A DNA stretch of 40,524 nt from Pseudomonadota bacterium (GTDB lineage: Bacteria > Cyanobacteriota > Vampirovibrionia > Obscuribacterales > Obscuribacteraceae), in contig JAJPJO010000087.1 in assembly GCA_021324135.1 (NCBI GenBank), positions 1 to 40,524 on the forward strand, read 5' to 3'. Of the stretch, positions 18,475 through 26,893 are shown in pieces. How positions within the stretch are numbered: the first letter of the stretch is position 1; each line of letters opens with the position of its first letter. The notes beneath the pieces are model-generated. The model saw nothing but the letters and a program-made list of their open reading frames with translations. It did not search any database and was not told the DNA's origin. The position numbers were made by a program, and so were the translations under genes.

Positions 18475-19203
18475 ATGATTTTCACATCCGAATCACTGCT
18501 TTTCACTGGCATGGTCGTCGCCGTTCTCACCCTCGGGGTGCTGCTCGGACTCAGTCTGCACCAGCTCTCAAAACGGCGGGCGGCAAGCAAACGCGACGAT
18601 GACATCCAGAGGCTGCGCTGGAGTCTGGGGCTTGAGGGCGGCAATCAAACTCGAGCGGGTCCGGAAGCTGCCCCGGAGGACGCTGATGCCATCTGGGTCG
18701 ATTACTTCGAGGGCATCGAGATTCCGCCGGTGAGGAACGGCTCAAATCTCGCTCAGGATGAGTCCGGCGAGGAGGCGGAACGCTACACCGCTGTAGTCGA
18801 GCCGGTGCCGTTCTTCGGAACCCGAGTGAGCGTGCGCCAGTCATGGTGCCGCGCCTCGCGCCATCTTGCCGCTCTCGATCGAGCGATGGGCTCGGGCAAC
18901 CTCGCCCTGGCCGGCGAGTTCGCCAATGCCTCGCTGCAGGAGGTTCGCAATCACCTGAGGCATGACAGTTGGTATACCGCCTGGGTGGTAAATCACATCG
19001 GCTGCCTGCGTTTCGAGCAAGCAAGAGAGCTCCAGGAGAATGGCTTCACCGAAGAAGCCATCCAGCGCTACGCGGAGGCACGCGCCTTCTGGGAATGGGC
19101 TCTGCAGGACTGCAGCGAATGGTTCGAACAATGCCACGAGCTTATCCCGACGGTCAGGAGCAACCTCAGCCTGATCCCAAGGATCTGGGGGTCGGGAGGA
19201 TGA
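18475..19203 (+). CDS. N-terminally anchored helical (TPR-like) protein
   Basis: The 242-residue product starts at ATG 18475, chosen because AGGAAG lies 4 bases upstream; the in-frame ATG at 18454 has no ribosome site. Residues 9-30 form a membrane anchor, followed by a basic patch (KRRAASKR) that should stay cytoplasmic. An acidic linker leads to a helical region (about 115-235) with repeated Ala/Leu/Trp helices (ALDRAMGSGNLALAGEFANAS, NGFTEEAIQRYAEARAFWEWAL) like degenerate TPRs. No enzyme motif is visible. The role is unknown; TPR-like helices suggest protein binding at the inner membrane. Confidence 0.8.
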   Translation: MIFTSESLLFTGMVVAVLTLGVLLGLSLHQLSKRRAASKRDDDIQRLRWSLGLEGGNQTRAGPEAAPEDADAIWVDYFEGIEIPPVRNGSNLAQDESGEEAERYTAVVEPVPFFGTRVSVRQSWCRASRHLAALDRAMGSGNLALAGEFANASLQEVRNHLRHDSWYTAWVVNHIGCLRFEQARELQENGFTEEAIQRYAEARAFWEWALQDCSEWFEQCHELIPTVRSNLSLIPRIWGSGG

Positions 19204-19516
19204 ACGCCGAGGCGCAATCAATCATAAATACACGCGAATACACGCGCACACGATGCGATTAAGCCCAGCTGCCCGAACAGTGGGCGCGTCGCCTCGTGTG
19301 CTGCGTGATGATCGCGAACTGCTTTGATTGAGCTTTGGCGTTTGTTTTTCGTGAGGATGAAACGACATTACATAGTAGCTCGGAACTTGCCTCTAACAAT
19401 TGCCGGTGGAATTTTGATGTTTCCTTTACGGACGTCGGCCCGATGATTGCTGCAGATGGCTGAGACGAACAAACCAAAAAAGTCACGACAACCATCACAA
19501 GTTAAGGAGAAAGATC

Positions 19517-19933
19517 ATGAATAAAGTCAGCACCACAGGCAATACTAAAGTCAACGGCATTAAAATCACAGGAGTCATTACAACACTCGCAGCACTCTGC
19601 ATCTTCGCCCTTCCCGCCCAAGCCCGCTACGATTATGAGAACTGGCAGCCGGAGTACGGTCCGGTTCACTCCTGGGAAGACAATTTAGAAACTCAGTTGA
19701 ACGTTGCTTACAAGAATGGTCTGATCGACACCAATGAATTGTCTCAGATGCGCCGGGATCTCGATGGAATCGAAGCCCAAGAAGATGAGTTCCGTGTAGA
19801 TCATAACGGCCTGGGAGCAAACGATATCAAATGCATGATGAGCAAATTGAATCGCTTCCAAGGTGACTTGAACCGCGCCATCGCCGACAAACTCGTGGTT
19901 GAGGTGGCTGTAGTAGATAGAACACACCGCTAG
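19517..19933 (+). CDS. Small exported protein, function unknown
   Basis: The 138-residue product has a signal peptide (1-36, hydrophobic ITGVITTLAALCIFAL, cleavage after PAQA). The mature part is acidic and helical (WEDNLETQLNVAYKNGLID, TNELSQMRRDLDGIEAQEDEF) with a DxNxLxxxD-like segment near residue 95. A strong ribosome site, AAGGAGAAAG, precedes ATG 19517. No family is recognised. A purine-rich tail and then a 12-base-pair stem-loop follow, which suggests a monocistronic or short transcript ending near 20289. Confidence 0.8.
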   Translation: MNKVSTTGNTKVNGIKITGVITTLAALCIFALPAQARYDYENWQPEYGPVHSWEDNLETQLNVAYKNGLIDTNELSQMRRDLDGIEAQEDEFRVDHNGLGANDIKCMMSKLNRFQGDLNRAIADKLVVEVAVVDRTHR

Positions 19934-19944
19934 GAGAGGAGTCA

Positions 19945-20109
19945 CTGGCGACCAAAACTGAAAGCAAGAACGCCGAGGATAAAACGAAAAGTTCAACCGA
20001 CCATGTGCCAATCGATGGAGAGAACAACGAAACAGCAGAAAGAGGTGATGCGGCAGACAACCCAGAGGACACGACGGGTAAGCAAGAAAACAAAATAACG
20101 AAGGACTGA
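19945..20109 (+). CDS. Possible small acidic disordered protein (CTG start)
   Basis: GGAGAGGAG lies just upstream of an open frame of 54 codons that would begin with CTG at 19945 (ATKTESKNAEDKTKSST...). The product would be hydrophilic and disordered. Two more mini-frames follow: ATG 20110-20172 directly after the stop, and ATG 20169-20225 overlapping the previous stop by ATGA. The whole stretch is purine-rich, which keeps several frames open, so this may be only a transcribed tail. Confidence 0.25.
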   Translation: MATKTESKNAEDKTKSSTDHVPIDGENNETAERGDAADNPEDTTGKQENKITKD

Positions 20110-20253
20110 ATGAATGAGTCAAGCACTAATGAAGAGGAGAAAAGAAGAGAGAAAGTTAGTCCGCGACGATGAAGGAGGAGATAACAGGTAGTACAGAAAT
20201 CAAATTCAGAGCCAGAAAACAATAAAGCCAAATTGCACTAAGTAAAGAGGAGA

Positions 20254-20289
20254 CGACATCGGATGCGCAGGACACGCCATCCGATGTCG
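20254..20289 (+). terminator. Stem-loop ending the small exported-protein transcript
   Basis: CGACATCGGATG (20254-20265) and CATCCGATGTCG (20278-20289) form a perfect 12-base-pair stem with a 12-base loop. Only a weak T-rich run follows, so it may act as a terminator or as a 3'-end stabiliser. Confidence 0.55.
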
Positions 20290-20398
20290 AATTCTGCCAT
20301 GCCGAGCGATTTGTCTTTTAGTCGCTGCTCAACTGGACTCAGTTTTGCCCGTCATACTAGACGTGACATTGTATAGTAGAGCCAAAGGGTAAGGCAAA

Positions 20399-20428
20399 GG
20401 CGCCGGTTCACCATGAGGTGAGGGCGCC
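20399..20428 (-). terminator. Stem-loop downstream of the small zinc-ribbon gene
   Basis: GGCGCC (20399-20404) pairs with GGCGCC (20423-20428), with inner CACC-atga-GGTG. On the minus strand it is followed by TTTGCCTT. It lies about 40 bases after the stop of the minus-strand gene. Confidence 0.45.
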
Positions 20429-20466
20429 ATTGCCGGACTACTTTTCCAACCCCATCTCAGCGGACC

Positions 20467-20733
20467 TCAATGTGGGCGTCTGCGGAGCTTGCCGTCCGGA
20501 CCGCAGATGCGATCGTCCGCGACCGCGGGCGTCACGTCCTCGGGGCGTTGGGGAATGCGCTCCGTGCCGCCGCAGACCGAGCAGGTGCCGTCCATGTAGA
20601 ACAGCGAGATTCCGCAGGCGGCGCAGCGCCAGCGCGAGACCTCGAAGATAGGGACACCCGCCTGCTCTCCAGCCGGACTCTTCTTGAGGCGATCGATCGG
20701 TCCGCTCTTGCGCTGCTCTTTGTTGGTGGCCAT
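20467..20733 (-). CDS. Small zinc-ribbon protein
   Basis: The 88-residue product starts at ATG 20733, where GTGAGGG is suitably placed; the open frame extends upstream to 20892 but that part looks non-coding. The sequence has C37-A-A-C40 and C51-S-V-C54 in WRCAACG...DGTCSVCGG, a CX2C-X10-CX2C zinc ribbon. The first 20 residues are basic and the C-terminus ends KLRRRPH. No partner domain is present. Such ribbons often bind nucleic acid or protein, but a specific function cannot be given. Confidence 0.7.
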   Translation of the reverse strand: MATNKEQRKSGPIDRLKKSPAGEQAGVPIFEVSRWRCAACGISLFYMDGTCSVCGGTERIPQRPEDVTPAVADDRICGPDGKLRRRPH

Positions 20734-21437
20734 GGCCCTCACCAGAATGGAGAATGTGAAACGCTCGTCAGAGAGCATCCAGCTGCAATTACTGGTACTT
20801 TCTGCCGACCGGCCTTGTTGCCCACACCGCCAGTAGTGGCACGCAGAATCGATCAACATGGGCTCGTTATTGGAACTTAGACTCTGCGTCACCTCAGGGG
20901 CATGAAAAGCAAGAAGACACTAAAAATTGCCTCTGAAGACACCGCCAGATCAAGAAGAAGACATGATTGATCGATCTTTTATAGATAGCGCCACTTCCGA
21001 CATACGTGGTTACACGCTGGTTGAGAAGGCTTTCAGTAGCGATATTGCTCGCCATTGAAGCCGGTCTCGATGCCGGTTTGACTGCATTCGTTTTCCAAGG
21101 TTATCGCCTGGTTAAGACAAGATGAGATGCGCTGACAAATGCTCTTCATCTGCTCTCGATGTGGAAACCCCGTTCCTGTGCCGTTTCTAAATTTTGATCA
21201 AGTTTGATTTCGAATGCGCAACAAAAGCTTGCCACATCCAGAATGTCCACCTAACCTGTTCTCAGTCAATTTGCCCGACAAATTGCTGCGACACACAAGC
21301 ACCAACATCATGCAAAACCAGCTTTACATGCTTATGTCCGTCCAGCATTTCTTAAACACAATGTTCTATACCAATGCACTGATAAGCACAAACAAGCATG
21401 AAGCCTTGATGTAGCCGAGCCAGTGAAGGGAGATAAT
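20734..21437. other. Intergenic region of about 0.7 kb between divergent genes
   Basis: It should contain the promoters for the zinc-ribbon gene (minus) and the HAD hydrolase gene (plus). Only very short frames are found, for example 20963-21058 (31 codons) and 21214-21414 (66 codons). Neither has a good ribosome site. I see no strong promoter or repeat. Confidence 0.35.
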
Positions 21438-22385
21438 ATGGCAGCCTTCATTCAAGAACCAATAACTTCTGAACCAGAGCCAGTCGCTTACCGGCTTGCC
21501 AGCCAGGTGAAGCAGCGCACTAAACTTGTAATCACTGACGTCGATGGAACACTCGCTTCCTTTTGGGACTACTTCGTTCCTGCTCTCCGTGACTTCTTGC
21601 GGGATTTGAGCGCCCGGCTCGAGAAGCCGGTACCGCAATTGGCCGAGGATATCGGACGCGTCATCGAGCGGCGCGGAACGCACGAGTATCCGTGGTTGCT
21701 GGAGGAAACGGGATTCGCCTGGGAGCACTACAAGGACAAGCCCGACAAGTTCGTCACCGAATTCGTAAAGCCGTTCTGGGAAGCTCTCGATGCGAACCGC
21801 GCCAAGTATCTGCGTCCCTACCCGCAAGTGATGGAAACGCTCCAGGAGCTCAAGCGGCGCGGCATAAAGGTCGTCGCCCTCAGCGACGCGCCCGACTACA
21901 TGGCGCGCATTCGCAACAAGCAAGTTTTCGACGGCATGCTGGATGCGATCTATGCCTTGGAAACAGTCGAGCCCGACAAAGAGGAAGTCTGGCAGCCAAT
22001 CACATTAAGTCACGGGCGCAAGCGCCTGAGAGATCTGGAAAAAGCAACGAGCACGCTAAAGACGCGCTTGCAGGTTCTGCCAAAATCGTACGAAAAGCCC
22101 TGCCCGGATGGACTGGACATGGTGCTGAAGCACTTTGGCGTTTTCCCATACGAAACGATTTTCATCGGCGACAGCCTCAGCAAGGACGGTCTGGTTGCGG
22201 CTTCACGCGGCATCAGATTCATTTGGGCTCACTACGGCTACCACCTGCCCGCCGAATATGACGAGCTGGTCAATCGTTCGCTGCGGCCGGTTCTGGACGA
22301 GCCGAAAGTGAGCAAAGGGCCTACGCCGGCGCCGTTCGTCGAAGCGATCGCGGCGCGCTATGACGAGTTGCTCAACCACCTCTAA
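21438..22385 (+). CDS. HAD-superfamily hydrolase
   Basis: The 315-residue product starts at ATG 21438 (AAGGGAGA 6 bases upstream); an in-frame GTG at 21423 is less likely. HAD motif I is D34-V-D36-GT, motif II is the Ser in VVALSDAPD, motif III a Lys in SYEKPCPDG, and motif IV is IFIGDSLSKDG. A helical cap lies between motifs I and II (about 40-150). It is likely a phosphatase acting on a small metabolite in the cytoplasm, and the substrate is unknown. It is somewhat longer than typical phosphoglycolate phosphatases (about 220-250) because of the insert before motif III and the C-terminal tail. Confidence 0.88.
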   Translation: MAAFIQEPITSEPEPVAYRLASQVKQRTKLVITDVDGTLASFWDYFVPALRDFLRDLSARLEKPVPQLAEDIGRVIERRGTHEYPWLLEETGFAWEHYKDKPDKFVTEFVKPFWEALDANRAKYLRPYPQVMETLQELKRRGIKVVALSDAPDYMARIRNKQVFDGMLDAIYALETVEPDKEEVWQPITLSHGRKRLRDLEKATSTLKTRLQVLPKSYEKPCPDGLDMVLKHFGVFPYETIFIGDSLSKDGLVAASRGIRFIWAHYGYHLPAEYDELVNRSLRPVLDEPKVSKGPTPAPFVEAIAARYDELLNHL

Positions 22386-22390
22386 GGCAA

Positions 22391-22422
22391 GGCTCGGCGC
22401 AATCTGCATGAATGCAAGAGCC
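22391..22422. terminator. Nested inverted repeat between convergent genes
   Basis: GGCTC (22391-22395) pairs with GAGCC (22418-22422), and inside it TGCAT-ga-ATGCA forms a second stem. It lies between the converging HAD and GNAT genes and may terminate both. There is no clear T tract. Confidence 0.35.
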
Positions 22423-22460
22423 GGGCGCGCTTCATTGCAGCAGACGGCATGCTTGCGACA

Positions 22461-22886
22461 TCATTGCAATTTCTTGCGTAAGAATATGCGCTTCTCGCCG
22501 GCTGGATAATCATCCAGTTCAGCAAATCGCTCGTAGCCGTTCTTCTCGTAAAACGGCGCTGCCTGGAAAGTGAAGGTATCGACGAAGGCGAATTTGCAAC
22601 CCCGCTCGATCGCCTCCTTCTCAGCCGCGGCAAGCAATTGGCCGCCCAATCCCGCCCGACGGTTGGCTTTGCCCACGGCCAGAAGCTTGATGCGCAACCA
22701 GCCCCAATGCGTCGAGCCCGTCAGACCGGCAAGCACGACACCATTCTGGTCGCGGATGAAAACCGAAAGCGGCACCGGATTGTAGACCAATCCTTGATCG
22801 GCATTGTAGTCATTCAAGAACTGAGATATGGCGGCGATGTCGCTATGATTGGCGTTCGTTTCTAAGGTGAGGGCGCCTTCAGTCAT
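22461..22886 (-). CDS. GNAT-family N-acetyltransferase
   Basis: The 141-residue product starts at ATG 22886; an open extension to 22916 adds ten unlikely residues. The acetyl-CoA binding motif A is KANRRAGLGGQLLAAAEKEA (RxxGxG type), preceded by a beta strand IKLLAVG and followed by FVDTFTFQAAPFYEKNGYERF, typical of motif B. The family transfers an acetyl group to small-molecule or protein amines, and the substrate cannot be inferred. It is divergent from the DUF4259-TPR gene, with two palindromes between them. Confidence 0.88.
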   Translation of the reverse strand: MTEGALTLETNANHSDIAAISQFLNDYNADQGLVYNPVPLSVFIRDQNGVVLAGLTGSTHWGWLRIKLLAVGKANRRAGLGGQLLAAAEKEAIERGCKFAFVDTFTFQAAPFYEKNGYERFAELDDYPAGEKRIFLRKKLQ

Positions 22887-22947
22887 ATTTTTTCGGCTCC
22901 TGAAATGCAAAAGCATCAGCCAGGTTTGATCTAATAATGGAATGGGT

Positions 22948-22961
22948 TGATAAACTTATCA
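22948..22961. promoter_or_regulatory. Dyad TGATAA-ac-TTATCA in divergent promoter region
   Basis: Perfect 6-base arms with a 2-base centre lie between the GNAT and DUF4259-TPR starts. This is a likely regulator site, or part of an AT-rich promoter. Confidence 0.4.
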
Positions 22962-22969
22962 TGTCGTGG

Positions 22970-22985
22970 AAGCTAGATCTAGCTT
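22970..22985. promoter_or_regulatory. 16-base perfect palindrome AAGCTAGATCTAGCTT
   Basis: It reads identically on both strands and ends 27 bases before ATG 23013. It could be an operator, or a transcript hairpin next to the ribosome site AGGAG. Confidence 0.5.
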
Positions 22986-23012
22986 GCTGATTAAACGCCA
23001 GGAGCTAAGGCA

Positions 23013-24188
23013 ATGGAATGGGATGTACGGAGCTTTGCCAATGAAACCGCCCAGGTATGGCTCAAGGAATTGTTGCGCTCCATAACTGGAGATACGGTGC
23101 GGCAAACGATCGAGGTTGTCGATCTTTCCGAAAAATTTGTCGATTCTCAAGATGCCGAGCGAGCGGTGGCGGCAGCGGAAATTGTGGCGGCGTCGCGCGG
23201 ATTCCCCGCGCCCGATCTACCTGATGAGGCGAGATTGTGGATAAACGCCCAGCATTATCGGGCGCCCGACTCACTGGTCGACACCACAGTCCAGGTAGCG
23301 GACAAGGTTTTAAAACGCTCCGAGCTGAGGGATCTCTGGGAGGGAACTGATGCGGCATCAAAGTGGCGCCTGCTCATTCTTGACTTAATCGACCGGCTCG
23401 AGGAAGCGGCGAAGATACGCCAGCTGGAGGAGGAGAGTCATCTGGCTGGACAGAGCGCCGGCACCACACCCGCCGGTGACTTGCTCAAGAGCAGCAGCCC
23501 GCCCGCCACCACACTCGGTGCAGCTGCAAGCGACAACGGTGTCGAGTCCGGACGCTCAGAGGGCACCACAGGCGGTAGCATCAGCGCGCCGGGGCATTCG
23601 CCGTCCGCTCCGGAAACGCACTCAAGCAGCGCTTCGAAGGCCCTCAATCCGGCAGTGGCTGCGCAGGTGGAATTACTCTTCGGCGAAGCGGTCCAGCAAG
23701 TCAGCAGCGGATCCCACGACAAAGCTGTCGGCGTGTACAACCGTCTTATTGAAGTGGAGCCGAATTACGTGCTCGGCTACATCGGAAGAGGCACATCATT
23801 CCTGGCTCTCGGCATGTTCGAGGAAGCTCTGGCCGATTTCAATCGCGCCATAGATCTCGATCCGGATCTTCCTGAAATTTATTATTTGAGAGCCCAGGCT
23901 TTTTTCCAAACTGAAAACATAGGGCGCACAATCGCCGACCTGACTATCCTGATCAGATTGCAACCCGATCGCGCCGACGCTTACATGATGCGCGGGCTGG
24001 CTAACTCTGAGATGGATCGCTACGAAAAGGCAATCGACGATTTTTCAAAAGCAATCGAGCTGGACGGCGAGCTCGCCAATGCCTATCTCCACAGAGGCAG
24101 GGCGTACGAGCGCTTGCAACGCTTCGATATGGCCGGCAAGGATCAAAAACAGTACGAACGCCTGACCGGCACCGTTCGCAAACTCTGA
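23013..24188 (+). CDS. DUF4259-TPR fusion protein
   Basis: In this 391-residue product, residues 1-125 match the pattern of DUF4259: an N-terminal FANETAQVWLKEL segment, then AERAVAAAEIVAASRGFPAPDLPDEA, and a closing SELRDLWE. The DUF4259 function is unknown. A Ser/Gly/Thr/Pro-rich linker (about 145-205) leads to four or so tetratricopeptide repeats (about 212-380) with canonical A/G/Y/A/P positions (GRGTSFLALGMFEEALADFN, NAYLHRGRAYERLQRFDMAG). TPRs normally bind other proteins. There is no signal peptide, so it should be cytoplasmic. It has AGGAG 12 bases upstream, and two palindromes in the promoter region suggest regulation. Confidence 0.9.
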   Translation: MEWDVRSFANETAQVWLKELLRSITGDTVRQTIEVVDLSEKFVDSQDAERAVAAAEIVAASRGFPAPDLPDEARLWINAQHYRAPDSLVDTTVQVADKVLKRSELRDLWEGTDAASKWRLLILDLIDRLEEAAKIRQLEEESHLAGQSAGTTPAGDLLKSSSPPATTLGAAASDNGVESGRSEGTTGGSISAPGHSPSAPETHSSSASKALNPAVAAQVELLFGEAVQQVSSGSHDKAVGVYNRLIEVEPNYVLGYIGRGTSFLALGMFEEALADFNRAIDLDPDLPEIYYLRAQAFFQTENIGRTIADLTILIRLQPDRADAYMMRGLANSEMDRYEKAIDDFSKAIELDGELANAYLHRGRAYERLQRFDMAGKDQKQYERLTGTVRKL

Positions 24189-24428
24189 GACAAGCAGCAA
24201 ATCATCAAGAGGCAGTTCCAAAGCACGGATCGCATTGGTCCCTGCCAGTCATAACACTGCTGTTGACCAATCCAATTTTTATTTGCACGGCCAATTTTGC
24301 GTACTAAAACCAGTCCAATGGCAGGTTTGGCTAAGCACCATTGATAGTGTCAGTTGTTACGACTTTCAAAAACCGTTGCGCAACGCGATTGCTCTTGTCT
24401 ACCCTGGAAAAGATCCTCGACCCTCTCC
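24189..24428. other. Spacer upstream of the FtsH-like gene cluster
   Basis: No gene is evident. With the region to 24663 it forms a leader of up to 470 bases for the FtsH-like gene. Confidence 0.35.
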
Positions 24429-24641
24429 ATGCAGAGCACAACTAGTCGCAAACGAAATCACCACCAGAAAATCAAGCAAGTCAATCCTGAGCGCATGCGG
24501 TCGCGCATGGGTCCTCGTGTGGCGGCCAGGCAAAAAAAGGAGAAGAGAAAACATGAACCTGATGGCAGCAATTTATTAAGTAGAACCGAAGAAGCGGACA
24601 TCTCAACCTGGGCGCAAGCCCCTTCAGCCGCTGAGCCTTGA
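24429..24641 (+). CDS. Possible small basic protein in the FtsH-like leader
   Basis: A 70-codon frame from ATG 24429 would encode a strongly basic N-terminal half (RKRNHHQKIKQ, RQKKEKRKHE) and an acidic Ala/Pro C-terminus, ending 22 bases before the FtsH-like start. Composition looks protein-like, but there is no clear ribosome site. An 8-codon mini-frame (MNLMAAIY) with a strong AAGGAG site starts at 24553 in another frame and might be a leader peptide instead. Confidence 0.3.
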   Translation: MQSTTSRKRNHHQKIKQVNPERMRSRMGPRVAARQKKEKRKHEPDGSNLLSRTEEADISTWAQAPSAAEP

Positions 24642-24649
24642 AGGTTCAG
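24631..24649 (+). promoter_or_regulatory. Stem-loop directly before the FtsH-like ribosome site
   Basis: CTGAGCCT and AGGTTCAG pair over 8 positions (one G-U) with a 3-base loop, ending just before AGAGGAG and ATG 24664. Confidence 0.45.
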
Positions 24650-24663
24650 CAGAGGAGAAAACC

Positions 24664-26757
24664 ATGTCTAAGTTGAACAAGGCCCCCGGCACATTCGCCC
24701 GACGTGTTTGGCGAGCGCCCTCCGGCAAGATCGGTATATGCCTGTTTGTGGCGGCAGTGATCGTCGGCTTTTACGGCTGGTTCAACCTGCCGGCGCCGAA
24801 TTGTTTGAGTGCCGAGAATCTGGAGCGCACCGCTTTTGAAAGGGTGCTCTACTATTGGTCTCACGGCTCTTGCCGCCTGAGCGACAAAGCTCTCCTGGCG
24901 GAACTCGACCAGACCATCGAGAAACCTCAAACAAATAGAATCGCGCAAGCTGCACTCGATCCGATCCTGCGCGATTGGGGCGTGAAGATGAAGATCGACT
25001 TGATCTTCAAGAACGGCACTCACACATCGGTTGCCTTCGCCAACCAGGCGAAAGCCAACGAGGCGTGGGAGAAATTGAGCAAGATTCTTGCCACGGGATG
25101 GCCGGCGACACTCAGCACCGATGAGGGTGGCGGCGGCATCTGGTTGGCCATGCTGATCAACCTCGGCCCGATAGCGCTCATGCTCGTAGCCTTCATCTAC
25201 CTGAGCAATCGCCAGGGCGGCAAGATAGCCGGCTTCGGCAAGTCCAGGGCGCGGATGGTGAAGACCCCGGGCGAACAAGATAAGGTCACATTCAAGGACG
25301 TGGCTGGTTATCGCGAGGTCAAGGAAGACCTCAAGGAGGTCGTCGAGTTCCTCACCGATCCAAAGAAGTTCGTCCTCAAAGCGGGCAGCAAGCTACCGCG
25401 GGTTCCGCGCGGCGTCCTGCTGGTCGGACCTCCCGGCACAGGCAAAACGCTTCTGGCGCGTGCCACCGCCGGTGAAGCCAACGTTGCCTTCTTCACTATC
25501 TCGGGCTCCGACTTTGTCGAGATGTTCGTGGGTGTGGGCGCCAGCCGGGTCAGAAACATGTACGAAACGGCGAAGAAGAATGCTCCCTGCATCATCTTCG
25601 TCGACGAGATCGACGCGGTCGGTCGCCATCGTGGCGCCGGGCTCGGCGGCGGCAACGATGAGCGCGAACAGACGCTCAACCAATTGCTCGTCGAGATGGA
25701 CGGATTCGATCCGAACGCCGGAATCGTTCTAATCGCGGCAACAAACCGCCCCGACGTCCTCGATCCGGCACTCATGCGACCCGGCCGCTTCGACCGGCAG
25801 ATCCAGGTTCCCAACCCGGACATGCTTGACCGTGAGCCCATCTGGAAATTCTATCTGGACCAGGTGCCCACGGCCCAGGATGTGAGCGCCAGGGAATGGG
25901 CGCGGCAGTCGCCTGGCTGTTCGCCGGCGGACATCATGAACCTGGTCAATGAAGCAGCCTTGATGGCATGCCGCACCGAGGCACGTCAGGTCACCAATAA
26001 GTTGCTGCATGAGGCCAGAGACAAAGTGACGCTGGGCGCCATACGCAAGTTCAGCCTGAGCGAGGATGAGAATCGGCGCACTGCCGACCACGAAGGTGGA
26101 CACCTTCTTGTCGGGCTGGTCGCCGGACTCGATTCGCACCTGCGTTTCACCAAGGCAACGATCACTCCTCGTGGTCGCACCCTTGGCGTCGCGCAATGGT
26201 CATTTCCGCGTGACCCGATTGAGCAGTCTCTTGAATTTCTGCTCAAGTGGTCTGCCATGGCTATGGGCGGGCGAGCCGCAGAGATGGCGGCGTCCAAGAG
26301 AGCTTGCGGCAGCTATGCGAAGGTGACCGGAGGAGCCAGGGGCGACATCATCATGGTCAGCCAAAAGGTCAAAGCGGCAATCCGAAGAGACGGCTTCGGC
26401 CACCTTCTGGAGGGCTTCGATGACCTCGTCCCCATGTCCTACGACGAGGACAGCGAGCATCCTTTCCTTGGATACAAACAGGGCTTGGGTGGCTCAGATA
26501 GCCGACTGCCTGAGGAGGTTGAGAAACGACTTCATCAGGCCGAGAGCAAAATTGTCGGTGATTCGTTGCGCACTGCCTTGCAAATTCTCGAGGAGCACGC
26601 TGAGGCGCACGAAGAGATCGTCAAATTCTTCCTGGCGAACGAGACGATCACGCGCAAGGATGCACTGCCAATCGTGAACAAGTCGCTCAAGGCCAAAGGT
26701 CTTCCTGAGATCCCGATGGAATACCCCGAGGACAAAGAGCAGAGTAGCTTGAGCTGA
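24664..26757 (+). CDS. Divergent FtsH-type membrane AAA+ zinc protease
   Basis: The 697-residue product is longer than typical FtsH (about 610-650). TM helices at about 22-42 and 158-180 flank a periplasmic region of about 115 residues. The AAA+ domain has Walker A GPPGTGKT (255-262), Walker [10 protein letters not shown], pore loop MFVGVG, and arginine fingers in RPGRFDR, all intact. The protease domain has HEGGH (476-480) in place of the usual HEAGH; both His ligands and the catalytic Glu are kept. D561 in GARGDII is the likely third ligand. Surrounding protease sequence is divergent, so this is a paralogue rather than the housekeeping copy. It degrades membrane or soluble proteins using ATP. 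A thioredoxin-like gene follows in the same direction. AGAGGAG lies before ATG. Confidence 0.93.
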   Translation: MSKLNKAPGTFARRVWRAPSGKIGICLFVAAVIVGFYGWFNLPAPNCLSAENLERTAFERVLYYWSHGSCRLSDKALLAELDQTIEKPQTNRIAQAALDPILRDWGVKMKIDLIFKNGTHTSVAFANQAKANEAWEKLSKILATGWPATLSTDEGGGGIWLAMLINLGPIALMLVAFIYLSNRQGGKIAGFGKSRARMVKTPGEQDKVTFKDVAGYREVKEDLKEVVEFLTDPKKFVLKAGSKLPRVPRGVLLVGPPGTGKTLLARATAGEANVAFFTISGSDFVEMFVGVGASRVRNMYETAKKNAPCIIFVDEIDAVGRHRGAGLGGGNDEREQTLNQLLVEMDGFDPNAGIVLIAATNRPDVLDPALMRPGRFDRQIQVPNPDMLDREPIWKFYLDQVPTAQDVSAREWARQSPGCSPADIMNLVNEAALMACRTEARQVTNKLLHEARDKVTLGAIRKFSLSEDENRRTADHEGGHLLVGLVAGLDSHLRFTKATITPRGRTLGVAQWSFPRDPIEQSLEFLLKWSAMAMGGRAAEMAASKRACGSYAKVTGGARGDIIMVSQKVKAAIRRDGFGHLLEGFDDLVPMSYDEDSEHPFLGYKQGLGGSDSRLPEEVEKRLHQAESKIVGDSLRTALQILEEHAEAHEEIVKFFLANETITRKDALPIVNKSLKAKGLPEIPMEYPEDKEQSSLS

Positions 26758-26772
26758 CTGGACGGCATCCAC

Positions 26773-26815
26773 GGCAGCCGACGCAGAATGAGCAAACATC
26801 TCAGCGCCGGCTGCC
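26773..26815 (+). terminator. Stem-loop after the FtsH-like gene
   Basis: GGCAGCCG (26773-26780) pairs perfectly with CGGCTGCC (26808-26815) across a 27-base loop, with three further inner pairs. No long T tract follows. Confidence 0.4.
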
Positions 26816-26829
26816 TTGCAATGCAGTTT

Positions 26830-26847
26830 CGAGCTCGAACGAGCTCG
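26830..26847 (+). promoter_or_regulatory. Leader stem-loop of the thioredoxin-like gene
   Basis: CGAGCTCG-aa-CGAGCTCG is a perfect inverted (and direct) repeat 46 bases before ATG 26894. Confidence 0.4.
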
Positions 26848-26893
26848 GACCTGTGGTGTTGTAGCAAGTAAACCTTGATAGAAAGGAAATCAA

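Noticed and set aside
20399..20428. Possible tRNA arm (GGTTCACC with flanking GGCGCC)
   Set aside because: No anticodon or D arms and too short; it is a simple stem-loop.
20734..20892. N-terminal extension of the small zinc-ribbon gene to 20892
   Set aside because: The extension has no ribosome site and non-protein-like sequence, whereas ATG 20733 has GTGAGGG upstream.
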